Shown: positions 1 through 10,224, counted from the first letter of the stretch. The stretch: 38,687 nucleotides of DNA from Gonapodya prolifera JEL478 (GCA_001574975.1 KQ965874.1:1-38687), one strand, 5' to 3'. Made by a program: numbers and translations. Notes: generated from the sequence alone by a model not told the origin.

Positions 1-110
1 TAACCCTAACCCTAACCCTAACCCTAACCCTAACCCTAACCCTAACCCTAACCCTAACCCTAACCCTAACCCTAACCCTAACCCTAACCCTAACCTAACC
101 CTAACCCTAA
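1..110. repeat. Telomere, (TAACCC)n
   Basis: A near-perfect tandem array of the hexamer TAACCC runs from the first base to position 110. One unit near 91-95 has lost a C. The C-rich strand is at the 5' end, as expected for the left end of a chromosome whose G-rich strand is TTAGGG. The array ends abruptly at the unique sequence GGACTATG. Confidence 0.98.
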
Positions 111-115
111 GGACT

Positions 116-480
116 ATGTTTTGATACCACACTTGCTCCTATGCATTCAGTTCTCATTCCCAAAAATACCCGCCACATCACATTTGTATTGCCCACCACA
201 CCACCAATACATCACCAATCCATGTTTTTGGAATTTTCCCACACTCTCCTATATCAGGGCTTTCTTTTGGTACCACATTTACAGCTGTGCATTAAGTTCT
301 CATTCCCGAAAATACCCACCACATCACATTTCAATTGCCCACCATATTACCAATACCTCTCCAATCCATGTTTTTAGAATTTTCCCACATTCTCCTATAT
401 CAGGGCTATCTTTTGGTAGCACAATTGGAGCTGGGCATTAAGTTCTCATTCCCGAAAATCCCCCACCCTCACCCAGCGTC
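116..480. repeat. 146-bp subtelomeric tandem repeat, about 2.4 copies
   Basis: The landmark TTCTCATTCC starts at 151, 297 and 443, giving an exact 146-bp period twice. Each unit also carries CCACATCACATTT, CAATCCATGTTTTT and ATATCAGGGCT in the same order. Copies differ by scattered substitutions. Short open frames cross the array but have no coding character. It lies directly against the telomere, so it is best read as a subtelomeric satellite. Confidence 0.9.
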
Positions 481-488
481 CTATTGCA

Positions 489-510
489 CCCTAACCCTAA
501 CCCTAACCCT
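489..510. repeat. Interstitial telomere tract
   Basis: Three and a half CCCTAA units (22 nt) stand between the 146-bp satellite and the ankyrin gene, in the same orientation as the terminal telomere. Such a tract is expected where an older chromosome end was healed or fused and then extended by subtelomeric sequence. That history is inferred. Confidence 0.9.
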
Positions 511-2075
511 GTGCGCATCCGGCGATTCAAGCAACTCAATGCAAAAGCGTTCGAGCGATTGATGCTCCGATTGCAATCCAGTCGCTTTCAAAGCTATTGG
601 AGCTTCCAGTGGTGCGAAACAACGCGCACCTTCTCCAACTTGCCGCTTTCCCTGATTATGTAGCTTCAAAGACAGTGAACCGCATATTCGAAAGCGATTC
701 AGGAGAGCTGTTGGGATTCCTCATGGACCGCATGATTCTGCACCCTTGCTTTACAGTTGTTTTTGAGGACAAGTACCGGTCCGCCGAGAGGGACCTTGAC
801 TGGCGGCTCAAATTGTTCTCTTCGTTTGGAAATGCATTTCCAGCTGCTCTCATAATGGGAGCTCCGTCAATAGTGGACGCGCTGATAGATTGGGGTTGGG
901 AAGCAAGCTTGTTTCGGGCTCTGGTGGAAGTCCACCACGACACAGGCGCGCACGGACGGGCCTTCAAGGCACTGTTCAAATATTTCCATTTCACGGAGCG
1001 CAAACTCACAGAAACATTGATAACAAGATGCATCAACTACCATAACCCAACAAAAGATGACATTGAACTTTTCGAATTCCTTCTGGAGAAGGGTGCAGAT
1101 GTCAATGGTGAAAGGCACCAAACGCCTCTCATGGTGGCATCGTCCATCACGACGATGTTGTTCCTCCTCCAGCATGGAGCTGATGTTAAAGCGCAAAATT
1201 GGGAAGGTGAAACGGCTTTGCACTGCGCAGTTTGTTCGGATCAAAGTGAGGATCGCGTCAAGTTGCTTCTCAATGCCGGCGCCAACCCGAACGCGCAAAC
1301 GCGGGAAGGCCACACTCCGCTTCACTACCTCGTCACACATCGAACGTGCTATCACTTTGGTGGCCGGCCCGAACCCCGCGTTGTATCACTTCTGATCAAA
1401 TTTGGTGCTGATGTGAACTTGCAGGATTCACAGGGCCGGACGCCATTGCACCACGCGGTCTTGCTTCATACAAGCAACGGACATGAAGGAGTACCTCAAT
1501 TTGTTGCGGTGCTTCTGGACGGCAACGCCGACCCAAACATGGTGGACCGGAACAATGAGACGCCTGTTTTTGTAGCTTCAGCAAGAGGTCCCCTACGGTT
1601 TTCGGCCTCAGTCAATGAGGATTACGCAATGGCGATACTTCCACTTCTTTTAGATCATGGTGGACGAGTGAATCCATCAGGGCCAAATGAGCGAGTGCCG
1701 CTTGTTGGCACCGTTGTCGATCGCTCTGCCTTGAAAAGCAGAGTCGTGGCACTCTTACTTGACCGAGGGGTTTTGGTTAACGCCGTGGATCCTGTCTTCC
1801 AAAAGTCTGCACTCTCGTTGGTGTTGGAGCACTTGGCACATGCAGACATGCGAAAGATCAAGAAGTTCAACAATACCATGTTTGAGCGCTTGAATGATAT
1901 TGTCGAACTTCTCTTGGATAAGGGAGCAGTACCAACATGGAAAGACTTTGCAAAGGCCAAATATTTGAATGGGCGGCTCAAGAAAAGATTTGGAGACATG
2001 CAGTCGCAACAGTGGAAGTCGCAGATCCGGACATTTTGGCTTCAAGTTGTACAAAGGTGGAATCATGCGGTGTGA
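507..2075 (+). CDS. Ankyrin-repeat protein, 5'-truncated
   Basis: A single open frame runs from inside the interstitial telomere tract (last in-frame stop at 504-506) to TGA at 2073-2075. The first in-frame ATG is at 723, but coding-looking sequence continues upstream of it (for example LELPVVRNNAHLL around 600). The true start is therefore probably lost. The N-terminal third (to about 1050) has no recognised domain. From about 1050 to 1830 there are at least six ankyrin repeats, with hallmark runs such as LLEKGADVN, TPLMVAS, GETALHCAV, LLLNAGANPNAQ, GHTPLHYL, FGADVNLQDSQGRTPLHHAV and LLLDHGGRVN. Ankyrin repeats form a protein-binding solenoid, and no catalytic domain is present. The tail after about 1850 is basic. 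No intron is needed within the frame. The position beside the telomere suggests a member of an expanded subtelomeric family. It may be a non-functional remnant. Confidence 0.8.
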   Translation, partial: PCAHPAIQATQCKSVRAIDAPIAIQSLSKLLELPVVRNNAHLLQLAAFPDYVASKTVNRIFESDSGELLGFLMDRMILHPCFTVVFEDKYRSAERDLDWRLKLFSSFGNAFPAALIMGAPSIVDALIDWGWEASLFRALVEVHHDTGAHGRAFKALFKYFHFTERKLTETLITRCINYHNPTKDDIELFEFLLEKGADVNGERHQTPLMVASSITTMLFLLQHGADVKAQNWEGETALHCAVCSDQSEDRVKLLLNAGANPNAQTREGHTPLHYLVTHRTCYHFGGRPEPRVVSLLIKFGADVNLQDSQGRTPLHHAVLLHTSNGHEGVPQFVAVLLDGNADPNMVDRNNETPVFVASARGPLRFSASVNEDYAMAILPLLLDHGGRVNPSGPNERVPLVGTVVDRSALKSRVVALLLDRGVLVNAVDPVFQKSALSLVLEHLAHADMRKIKKFNNTMFERLNDIVELLLDKGAVPTWKDFAKAKYLNGRLKKRFGDMQSQQWKSQIRTFWLQVVQRWNHAV

Positions 2076-2470
2076 TGAAGGCGGCGATATTCCACTTATA
2101 GTCTCATGGTCTTGTATTTTTAGTTACAGATTTCAGTTGATGTTTGTACTTTATTTATCGCGAAGGTTACAGATCACCAATCCAGCCGATAGTCTGCAAC
2201 AACTTGTGGACGTTCTGCGTACTTCACGAATACATTCATGTTCTGGGTGGCTGATGTACAGCCAATCGATATTATAGTACGACAGTTGGTCTCATTTGCG
2301 CCTCATTGATCCGCCCATACCAGTTACCACTGTCCCTCCCTCATCACATCCTCCACAACCCACCCCTTCCACTCTCCCTCCTCAAGCACTACACCTTCGA
2401 CCCACGAGTCCGGCAGCGTCACGGGCGGGGGGGCCAGTTCGTCAGGGCGCGAGGCGGGTGTGGTCCCGCG
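2076..2470. other. Intergenic, no gene seen
   Basis: This is the stretch downstream of the ankyrin gene and downstream (on the minus strand) of the disrupted HRI1-like gene. The first 200 bases are AT-rich and probably 3' UTR. The rest is C-rich and then G-rich low-complexity sequence. Short plus-strand frames here are shadows. No RNA gene or transposon end was recognised. Confidence 0.6.
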
Positions 2471-2965
2471 TCAGGCTTTTTGGCGCCAGGTGTAGGAGGT
2501 GGTGGTGGTGGATGGGGAGAGCTCGAATGTTGCTACGGCAAAGTCCAGCAGCCCGCTCTTCCCACCCGCCGCCGCCGTCCCCGACGAAGACTGGTCGGCG
2601 ATCGCAACGGCAAACTGCCCCGTCTTGAACACGAAGCGCTTCCAATCGGGACTCCGCACGACTAGCACGTAGTCCAGGCCCAGCCCGGTGCCTCGCGGGC
2701 AGGTGTTGGCGATGTCGTGCCATAGTTCCTCGTAGTACTAGATGTAACGGCGGGATTTCAGAGCGCGAAATGGGGAAGGGATTCGCCGGTCAAGTGAACG
2801 AACCTCAACTTTCCCCGTCGCAGGATTGGTCATCTCGCCCGTCTCCAGAACGGTGTCGTTGGGCAGTGTGGGCATGATGCCGCAGTCCGGATCGGTCTGG
2901 CCACGCGAGTCGATGATGTGATGGAACTGCTTCTTTGGGGGGCTCTGTTCGCTGTTGGTGCAGAG
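2471..2965 (-). pseudogene. 3' exons of an HRI1-like gene, cut by an LTR element
   Basis: Read on the minus strand, an exon ending at 2804 carries the motifs HHIIDSRG, LPNDTVLETGEM and NPATGKVE. A 66-nt intron (2803-2738, GTTCGT...ATCTAG) follows. A terminal exon (2737-2471) begins YYEELWHDI and ends with TGA at 2473-2471. The joined reading NPATGKVE-YYEELWHD resembles the conserved core of the fungal HRI1 family (lipocalin-like, function poorly known), as I recall it. The family assignment was not checked. The 5' exon is interrupted at 2965 by the left LTR of the element at 2966-9589, whose target duplication AGAG is at 2962-2965. Coding quality of both exons is good, so the insertion is probably what killed the gene. 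Confidence 0.6.
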
Positions 2966-3127
2966 TGTGGTAGAACGGTACGAACTGGGCCCGAGAAGCC
3001 CCATGGTTATATAGGTTTAGGCGCGTACGGTATATTTGCATTATTTCCGGGCCCAAGCCCATACGATTACACCTTAGGGGACACGAGCTACCCCCCGGAC
3101 CGTCCCTGTCCGTACCGGACCACTACA
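2966..3127 (+). repeat. Left LTR
   Basis: This 162-bp copy starts TGTGG and ends CACTACA. It holds a TATATA-like core (ATGGTTATATAGG, about 3003-3015) that could serve as the promoter. It differs from the right LTR at seven sites. At four of these, this copy has CG where the right copy has CA or TG. Confidence 0.93.
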
Positions 3128-3129
3128 CT

Positions 3130-3143
3130 TGGTGCCCCGTTGC
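3130..3143 (+). other. Primer-binding-site candidate
   Basis: Two bases after the left LTR comes TGGTGCCCCGTTGC. Its complement ends in ...CACCA, the form expected for the 3' end of a priming tRNA. The spacing of 2 nt is typical. I cannot name the tRNA. Confidence 0.65.
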
Positions 3144-3839
3144 TGCTACGGACCGCCTCCTCGCGCCGTGCAAAACCGTCGCGACTCGGCATTTTCACCT
3201 TCCGCGACGCCACATTCTTTTCGGACGACGAGGGAACGGGTTTTCCAAGTCGCTCTGTTGCTGCATTCGCCCTCGAGTCTTCTCCGCCTGCCTTCTCCTC
3301 AGGCAGTGGTCACGTCGCCCCCGGGTCCTTGTCCTGTTCCGCACCCTGACCTCGGCGACTTTCCGTAACACACCACACCGACCTCGAATGGGCCTCGGAA
3401 CGTCTCGAATACTCTGGACGAGTATTGTAGACGCTTCTTGCCGTGCCCGGCCATTTTTGGAAGCAAACCCCATCATCTCGTTTCCGACGCTTCCGACACG
3501 GCGGACATCGTCACGGACAACGGAGGATCGTTACGTTGATTGGATTCTGGCGGGGATTCGTTTCATTCGTGGACAGTCTTTGAGATTTCCCTTGCACCCG
3601 ACTCCTCACCCTGGGGCACACCTTATATTCAAAACACTCGGCGTTAAGATCCACGCTGCCAATGCACTCCCCTGCATATTTTATGCGCGCCGACAATGCT
3701 GGCCTCATCCTCCATCGGACTTATGCACTGGTTCTCGGCAACGAACACCGGTGAGGGGTGGATCCTCTCCCGCGTAGCGCACACACCACCAGCAACCCCC
3801 ACAATCTACCGCCGACCCTATCCACGTCAAAGGCGTTTT

Positions 3840-5840
3840 TGCGGACACTTGAGCATTGTTCTCGGATGGAGGGAGTCTTTGCAGCGTGAATCGCGGCAAG
3901 ACCTATATTCCGCTCTCGGCTCTACCTCTACCTCCATCCATCTCCACCTTCACCACCATCATCGCCGAATCCCTCCTCCCAGGTTCTCTACCGGATTTCC
4001 TCTCATGGAACCCCGGGACACTTCGTTCGCCACCGGAGTTCGCGCAATCGCAGGACGGAAGGGCGCTGTGGTCAACCGTACTCCATCATTCGATCGCCAA
4101 TCCGTCGGCCGGCAGCAACAATCGTGGAACCCCCAATGCGCTTTCGCCACCGTCAATACAACAATGACCTAAATGCCCAGGGAGACGCGCCAACTTGCCT
4201 TGGGAGGGGAGCGCGGTGCCCCGCCGACAACTTGCCCTCTAAACGAACCGAACACCCAAGCCGAGCCCCCGACCAAACGCCCACACTCGGCGGCCGCACA
4301 GGAAACAATTTCGCGCGTCAAGGGAACCTCTGCGGCGTCGGCTCCCACAGACCTTCTTGGAGCCACTGCACCCCACCACCCACTTCACCACGCATGGCAA
4401 TACGTTAACCCACGCCTATTACGAAATGAAGAGATGCATCTGATGGATTCGGGTCGCATTCTCTGGCTCCACAGCCGCAATGCCGCTGGGAAACTCTGTG
4501 TGGACACAGATTTCCAAACCTCAAATTGTGGAACTGGATAGTATGAGGTTCTACATAGCTTTTTATACAATGCCGGCGTTTTCCAGTATGGGACTCCTCC
4601 TGAGTCTGCCACCCACTCTGGAGAGTGTCTTCGACCGCACGCAGCTGCAACACACTTTTGGACTTCTACCTGCCAATTCTGCCATCGCTGGGAGTCTCAA
4701 ACACGTCGCGACGTTGACGTATCGCTACCTGGTCTTTCGAAAAAAAAAAAAAAAATTTGGGCGGGAGTGAGATCGTACGGCGACGATGACACACGCCCTG
4801 ATATCCTCGACACCACCGCGCACGCTTTGATTTGTCCTGGCGCATGTAATAACTGCCGCTCCTTCGCATGTCAATTGAGCAATGAGCTTTGAGAGCCCCG
4901 CAACAATCTCTTTCCTACTGGCCACCGCCCCAACTGCCAACCCCATCAACATTGGCAGAATCTTCTTAGGACACTCATGCACTATTCTTAGGCGATTTGA
5001 GTTCTCGTGGCGTGAATCGTGGCGAGACTTCTATTCTCCCGCCGGCGTATCTCTATCGGCATACCTCTACATCGCCAAGCCTTTCGCACCTCAGTTCCCC
5101 TCGGAAACCCCCCCGCCTGAGCTCTTCCACACTCACACCGCAGGCGCACTCAGTGAACCCGTCGATGCATCGTTCTCCCGTACGGTTCGCGCAATCGAGC
5201 ACGGCAAGCACGGGCTGTGGCCAACTCGATCACCATCATTGATCCCCAATTCAACCACCTGCAGCGCCATTCATGAAGCTCCTTACGTGCCCCAGCTACC
5301 GCGAACATACAATTGACCGAATCGTCAGGGGAAATGTGACGATTTGCGTCTGGAGGGAATCGCGGTGCTTGAGACCCAACGAGCGGAACCTCCGTCCGTC
5401 TGACCATACTTGGCGACTGCGCGTGAAAAGCATATACCGGTCGCAAAACAAAGAGAGGTACCTGATGGATTCAGGTGGCACTCTGCAGCTCAAGAAGTTG
5501 AAACTATGTGCAGACATGGGATTCGCCGCATATGCAATATAACGTGACGGCATGTCACAAAATATACCTGCGTTGACGAGGGCAGTGTGCGACACTCCAC
5601 GCTCTTTGTAGTGGACTCTCAGTCCATGTAACTCTCCTGAGCCTTCAAGAGGTGGTGCTTTGGTCACCCACCTCATCTCGCTCTCATCTGTTCATCTGTT
5701 CCCCTGTTGGCCATTTTCGCCATCGTTAGGTCTGAGCGAACACATCGGAATCTCGATTATTCCCATCGGGTCTTTTCTTTCAAAAAAAAAAAAATGCGAA
5801 AGAGTGAGATGTGCGCCGTGAACGACCGCGTTGTTCGCCG
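3840..5840. repeat. Diverged tandem duplication (about 1.0-1.1 kb units) ending in A-tracts
   Basis: Two successive blocks share a series of anchors in the same order. CGTGAATCGCGGCAAGACC (about 3885) matches CGTGAATCGTGGCGAGACT (about 5010). The run with TTCGCGCAATCG (about 4040) recurs near 5187. CTGATGGATTCGGGT (about 4440) matches CTGATGGATTCAGGT (about 5463). Each unit then reaches a run of about 13-15 A (4740 and 5782) followed by GAGTGAGAT. Offsets range from about 1,025 to 1,150 bp, so indels have accumulated. No protein is readable in either copy on either strand. It lies inside the LTR element and makes up much of its non-coding interior. Confidence 0.75.
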
Positions 5841-6144
5841 GGATATTGGACGCCATGCGCAGGGCACCTGCGTGCTCCCGACACAGTTTCATGCCCTCTG
5901 GTCTCTCCTATTTCCCCGACTATATCTGCCAATGATTCTATTTATTGGAAGGTGTATACAACACCATTGACCGCTGTCGGTTTTCTATGTCCCTACTGAA
6001 CCAGCAAGCCATGCCTGTCTGAAAGAGAGAAGACGTGTCCACGCAAGCATTGTTCATCTGCACGAAGACACCGCTGCCTCGGAAACCACCCACGATCAGA
6101 GTTCATCTCTGATCGGCAGGAACCGTACCATACCACTTCCGACT

Positions 6145-7168
6145 ATGCAAATGCGCCGCGCGTACCGTTGGCCACTGCTCCCGATTAAGCTAGTGCAAAG
6201 CGAGGGAGGAGGAAAGTGGCAGTGCAGTGACATTGTGCCACACTCATCCAGACACCGCCAATTGCAAATACTGGAACGCCCCTTTCCCGAGCACTTCACT
6301 CCCAAGCAACCTTCCGTCAGTCCCAACACTTGGAGCGTATGCATTGTCCGGTGCACCCGGTCAATCCATCCCAGGCATCTTCAATGTACCCACTCGCACC
6401 ACCACACCAAACTCACCCACCGCCGCGCTGGCCCTCCCGACCGCCGCACTAACGTCAAACGCAGCAGCCTGACTAGCACAGCATCCAGCCTTTGCAGCGT
6501 GACCCGCGCTTACGACAATGGCAGCCCTGCCGGTGCCGGTACAAGTCCTCGCCACCGGTCCCGCGCCTGCCGCCGCCTAGCCACCACCCGCGGCGATTCC
6601 CCTCGCGAATGCTCCAGTACCACCAAAGATGTATGGAGGGCTAGCCCCCGCTGTCGTACCGTGGCCAGTCCCTGGATTTCCCTTCCCAATGCCCCAATAT
6701 CAGCACCCAAGGTACCAAGTCCCACCACCGTCACATGAGTCAGATCTTTTCAGTGAACGGGGAGTAACTGCACGTGACGGCACTCCACGTGAAACGCGCC
6801 CTGAAAGCGCCATGGCAGTCAGGTGCTCACGGGCAGATGATTGCTTCTGCAGCGGACCTGCAGATAAGCTGCCCACAAGTGCATGCGCTAAGTCCCACAG
6901 TCTCCCTGTGCAGCCGGACCTCACAACGTGGAAATTGCATCTCAACGTTTATACAAAGAAAACTCATATGAGTAGCACTACTGCAATCTGCTCATATGCT
7001 CTCGCTGTCAATTCGGACGACTCTCAGAGGACCATTGTCCTGGTGCGCAACCAAGTCCACCCCTTCCAGTTCAAGATCTCTAGTTCAAAATGGTTTGCCC
7101 GGTTAGTATCATATGCTTTAATGTTGTGCTTGCTAAATGAAGGAGCAGAGGCCGGGAAGAGTGAATAG
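6145..7168 (+). other. Proline-rich decayed frames inside the LTR element
   Basis: Several overlapping plus-strand frames interrupted by stops share a Pro/Ala-rich bias. An example is a frame at about 6629 with PWPVPGFPFPMPQYQHP, which runs to a stop at 7168. The position, after the 5' non-coding half and before the integrase remnant, would suit a degraded Gag. There is no CCHC knuckle or other diagnostic motif, so this is only a suggestion. The region 7169-7750 shows nothing recognisable. Confidence 0.25.
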
Positions 7169-7749
7169 AGTCTGTTGGAAGCCCAAACCTGCGGCTGCTA
7201 CGTAACCAGTGCGTAGGACAGGATAGGCCAATGAAGGTTGCAGTAGACGTTAAGCTGCCAGGCAGCTGAGGATTGCCTGTGGTGTAGCTGGCTATATGAC
7301 CACCTTACCTGACCAACGTTGGCCCAAAGACCTTGAAGTGCGGCGTACACCCATGGAAAGGCACCGCACCCGGGCTTCAACACGCTCTACACGGATGGGA
7401 TTGACAGGAATCCGCAGCTTGATGGGGGAAACACGTCCCCGCATAAGGTCGTTCAGCCTGCGATAATACCATCACTGGTCCGGGGAACTGTCAGGAGACG
7501 CGTCCGGGCTGTGGAGTTCACCCACAGGCACCGCGAGCGGCGAAGGCATTATGCCCCCTTCTCTTCTTTATTTCCCTTTGACTTTTGCAGGCATACAGTC
7601 ACCCGTTTCTCCCTTTCTTTCTCGCATCTAGGTCCAGCGCCTCCTGAACCTGGGGACCCAGGCCCGAAACCTGCGCACGAGACTCCTCATCACGCATGTT
7701 GTCAAACAATGTAGCCGCCCTTGGCAAAAATTGATTAACAATCGACAAC

Positions 7750-8820
7750 GTCTTGCCGACTGATAAAGCATTGAATACGACCAACCCCCAGGCTGATGAC
7801 GACCTCTTGGCACCCATTCTTCTCGCACTTGGAAATGGCTGCCAACCACCTCCGAATGCTTTCTCTAAGCCACCACCGCAAAGAACAGTCAATTACGTGC
7901 AGCCAGTCGCTGACATCCAGCGTATGTTGGACGACATCCACCACCGTGACAGACCTGTCGATTCTGCCGCCTATTGGTGTGCCGCGCACATGCAAGGCTC
8001 CGTTGGGACGCTGCCATACCAAATGGTCATACAAAACTCTTGAGCCGCTCTCTCTGTAGTCATTGCAGAGTTCTACCATGAAAGTTTCATGCATTGAAAC
8101 TTGACACATTGGGCGCTTAGGACTTCACGACACCTCCTTCTACCTCAACCACCTCCGCAATGCATGGCTACCAGCCAACCCACTCTTCTAAGAAACCACT
8201 TCCCCCATGTGCGCGCGGAGCTCCAACATTGCACATGCAAAAGCACAGTTGACCACTGCGACCACCTTAGCAAATCCTGCAAGAATTGCCAAGCTGCCCC
8301 CAATGAGATGGTTATTGCACCACCATTAGAGGTTGCACACCTCGTAATGGTGCACTACGAAGAAGCGCACCGAATAGGGGAGAACACAGGACTCACATTG
8401 AGATGGATTGAACCTTACCACATCACAGCCATCCCCGCCGAAAGCTCTATTCCGTTTGCCACATCAACACAGAGCGCGGGATTACAATGCACGCTGGTTG
8501 CATATGATGCTTCCAACCATGGGTCACCCACTACGTCCTGGACCCAGACAGTGGAATACCCCCGTCTCACTTGAGATGGGACTTCATCAAACCCGCCGAC
8601 CCAGAAATCTCCCATAAGGATACGGTACGAAGCGAGCTTGGCCCAGACTTTGAACCAGCGCACGTGGTTGAGAAAGTACTGGACAAAGGCATCGTGGGAA
8701 ACTTGGTTGAATACCTGGTCAAGTGCTGTGGTTACAAAGAACCCGAATGGCAACTGGAAGGCCTCCTCCAGGGAGCAGAGGACATGCTAGATTGATACGA
8801 GATCAACCACCAAGGGCCAC
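7750..8820 (+). pseudogene. Integrase C-terminal remnant with chromodomain
   Basis: The clearest protein signal in the element is at about 8640-8800. The frame reads EPAHVVEKVLDKGIVG followed by NLVEYLVKCCGYKEPEWQ, then GLLQGAEDMLD and a stop. This matches a chromodomain (E..L......EYLVKW.GY....W) of chromoviral Ty3/Gypsy integrases, which bind modified chromatin and steer insertion. Upstream, near 8397-8425, TLRWIEPYHI resembles the GPY/F-type module. Near 8270-8290, SKSCKNCQ could be the end of the HHCC zinc-binding region. Frames change several times and the DDE catalytic core cannot be followed, so the enzyme cannot be active. Confidence 0.75.
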
Positions 8821-9419
8821 GCGATCAAGTCCTTACGTGTGTGAAACAGCGCAATGCGATGAGGAGACGCTGTTCAGGAGGCACGCGCGAACATTACCCC
8901 CGGCACTGACACCGAAATGGTACCTGACTACTCCTGGTACATGTTGCCTGAAATTGTCAAGCAGTTTTTACCCGCAGACGCCGCCGCGCAGCTCTAAAGT
9001 AGAAGTGCGCGGCCTGCCCTCTTCTACGATCTTGCGAAAGCCGCTGACAAATTTTGCGAAAGTGGACTCTTTTGACTCAACAAATATTCTTCTTGGGTTT
9101 TTGTGATTTTCAGGAAATCTGACCAAACCGTTTGTGAGGAAACCCCTCGCAGTTCACCGTTTTCCATTGCCGATGCTCTGGCCAGTCCCCGCTTCTAGCG
9201 TCAACACCGCACTACTTCCTGGGCTACCCTAATCGTCGAAACATGTTAATTTATTCTCCCCAAACCTGGGCCCCCAACCTCCTACATTTTTTCCCTATGT
9301 CACCGCCCTCGCTTACCTCGATGCGCATTGCTGCACCGCTGCTCAGGGTCTTCTGGAATGCATTTCCGCGAGCCCCACTCACGCATCAGCCCAACTGGGG
9401 CTCACTCTCCGCAACAACC

Positions 9420-9427
9420 GGGGGGAG
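9420..9427 (+). other. Polypurine tract
   Basis: GGGGGGAG lies directly against the TGTGG start of the right LTR. This is where plus-strand DNA synthesis of an LTR element is primed. Confidence 0.75.
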
Positions 9428-9589
9428 TGTGGTAGAACGGTACAAACTGGGCCCGACAAGCCCCATGGTTATATAGGTTTAGGCGCATACGGTATATTTG
9501 CATTATTTCCTGGCCCAAGCCCATACAATTACACCTTAGGGGACACGAGCTACCCCCCGGACTGTCCCTGTCCGTACCGGACCACCACA
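9428..9589 (+). repeat. Right LTR
   Basis: This second 162-bp LTR copy is the same length as the left one. Four of seven differences are CG in the left copy and CA/TG here, suggesting decay by methyl-cytosine deamination after insertion. The target duplication AGAG follows at 9590-9593. Confidence 0.93.
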
Positions 9590-9720
9590 AGAGCGGGCCA
9601 ATGGGGTGCAATGAATGGTTGCACCACTCAAGGGGAAACGTAGCAAGAAACCCACAGATACTCGCTCCACACGACCATTGCCCACTCAATGTCTCCCGTG
9701 CTCTTACATGGCGTTCTACA
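9590..9720 (-). pseudogene. Possible upstream part of the interrupted HRI1-like gene
   Basis: If the LTR element and one AGAG are removed, the minus-strand frame of the 2804-2965 exon continues across the junction. It reads into about 35-40 codons at 9593-9700, including GFLATFPLEW, without a stop. That continuity is the only support. The stretch shows no family motif I can name, and an in-frame stop follows farther upstream. The 5' end of the gene is not identified. Confidence 0.35.
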
Positions 9721-10224
9721 CTGATAAGGCCATCTCAAACGTCTTGCAAGCAACAAATACAGCAATCCTTGATCCCCAAAATGCCACCCAACACAGGCAG
9801 ACTCTGCCTCCCATCCCTTCCTCCCTGTAGCACCTCCCTTGCAAGTGGCCTCACACCCATACATTGACTTCACAAAACTTATGGCCACATCTCTGCTCAT
9901 TATGTCCACTCAAGACAGAGCAGCCTATGATGTCGATTTTAGAAGGTAAGAAACACTCTGATGCCCTCTGATGGTTGAGTCCAATTCACACACACTGTGT
10001 CCCTCTTCAGGGCTGTGTTCCCTGAAGGGTCTGCCCTTTCAGAAGCATCCTATCTCTCTGGCACACAGAACTGGAGTGAAGTGATTCTTAATCTGTTCCT
10101 CTTGCCACTTACCACTTTGTGGAACATGCAACAAAGAATGCCCTCAATCTCATACTTCTCCTCTGAAGTCATCTTTGCACTCCAAAACCCTGCCTTTCAT
10201 CTGTTGATCACCATCAATGATTGA
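9615..10224 (+). pseudogene. Transposon-like coding relic with one intron, unknown family
   Basis: On the plus strand, coding-looking stretches occur at 9615-9830, 9773-9945 and 10011-10110. The second and third join in frame across a well-formed 65-nt intron (9946-10010, GTAAGA...CTTCAG). They give DRAAYDVDFRR followed by AVFPEGSALSEASYLSG. Frameshifts separate the first stretch from the second and break the third after SEVILNLF. I do not recognise the family with confidence. The CpG-poor composition and the place next to an LTR element suggest a mobile-element protein. Confidence 0.4.

Larger units (their letters stand above)
2966..9589 (+). mobile_element. LTR retrotransposon (Ty3/Gypsy chromovirus-derived), non-autonomous
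   Basis: Two direct 162-bp repeats (2966-3127 and 9428-9589) begin TGTGGTAGAACGGTAC and end GTACCGGACCAC(T/C)ACA. Their ends are an imperfect inverted repeat. The element is flanked by AGAG on both sides (2962-2965, 9590-9593). A primer-binding-site candidate follows the left LTR, and a G-rich polypurine tract precedes the right one. Total length is 6,624 bp, normal for Ty3/Gypsy. The only recognisable protein remnant is an integrase C-terminus with a chromodomain near 8400-8820, which fixes the orientation as plus. I find no reverse transcriptase, RNase H or protease motifs. The LTRs are about 96% identical (7 differences in 162) while the interior is heavily broken. This pattern fits a large non-autonomous derivative moved in trans. 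Confidence 0.9.

Noticed and set aside
597-662. Start of the ankyrin protein at 597
   Set aside because: The codon there is TTG, not ATG, in a eukaryotic gene. The frame is open upstream to the telomere tract, so the start is treated as lost or at 723.
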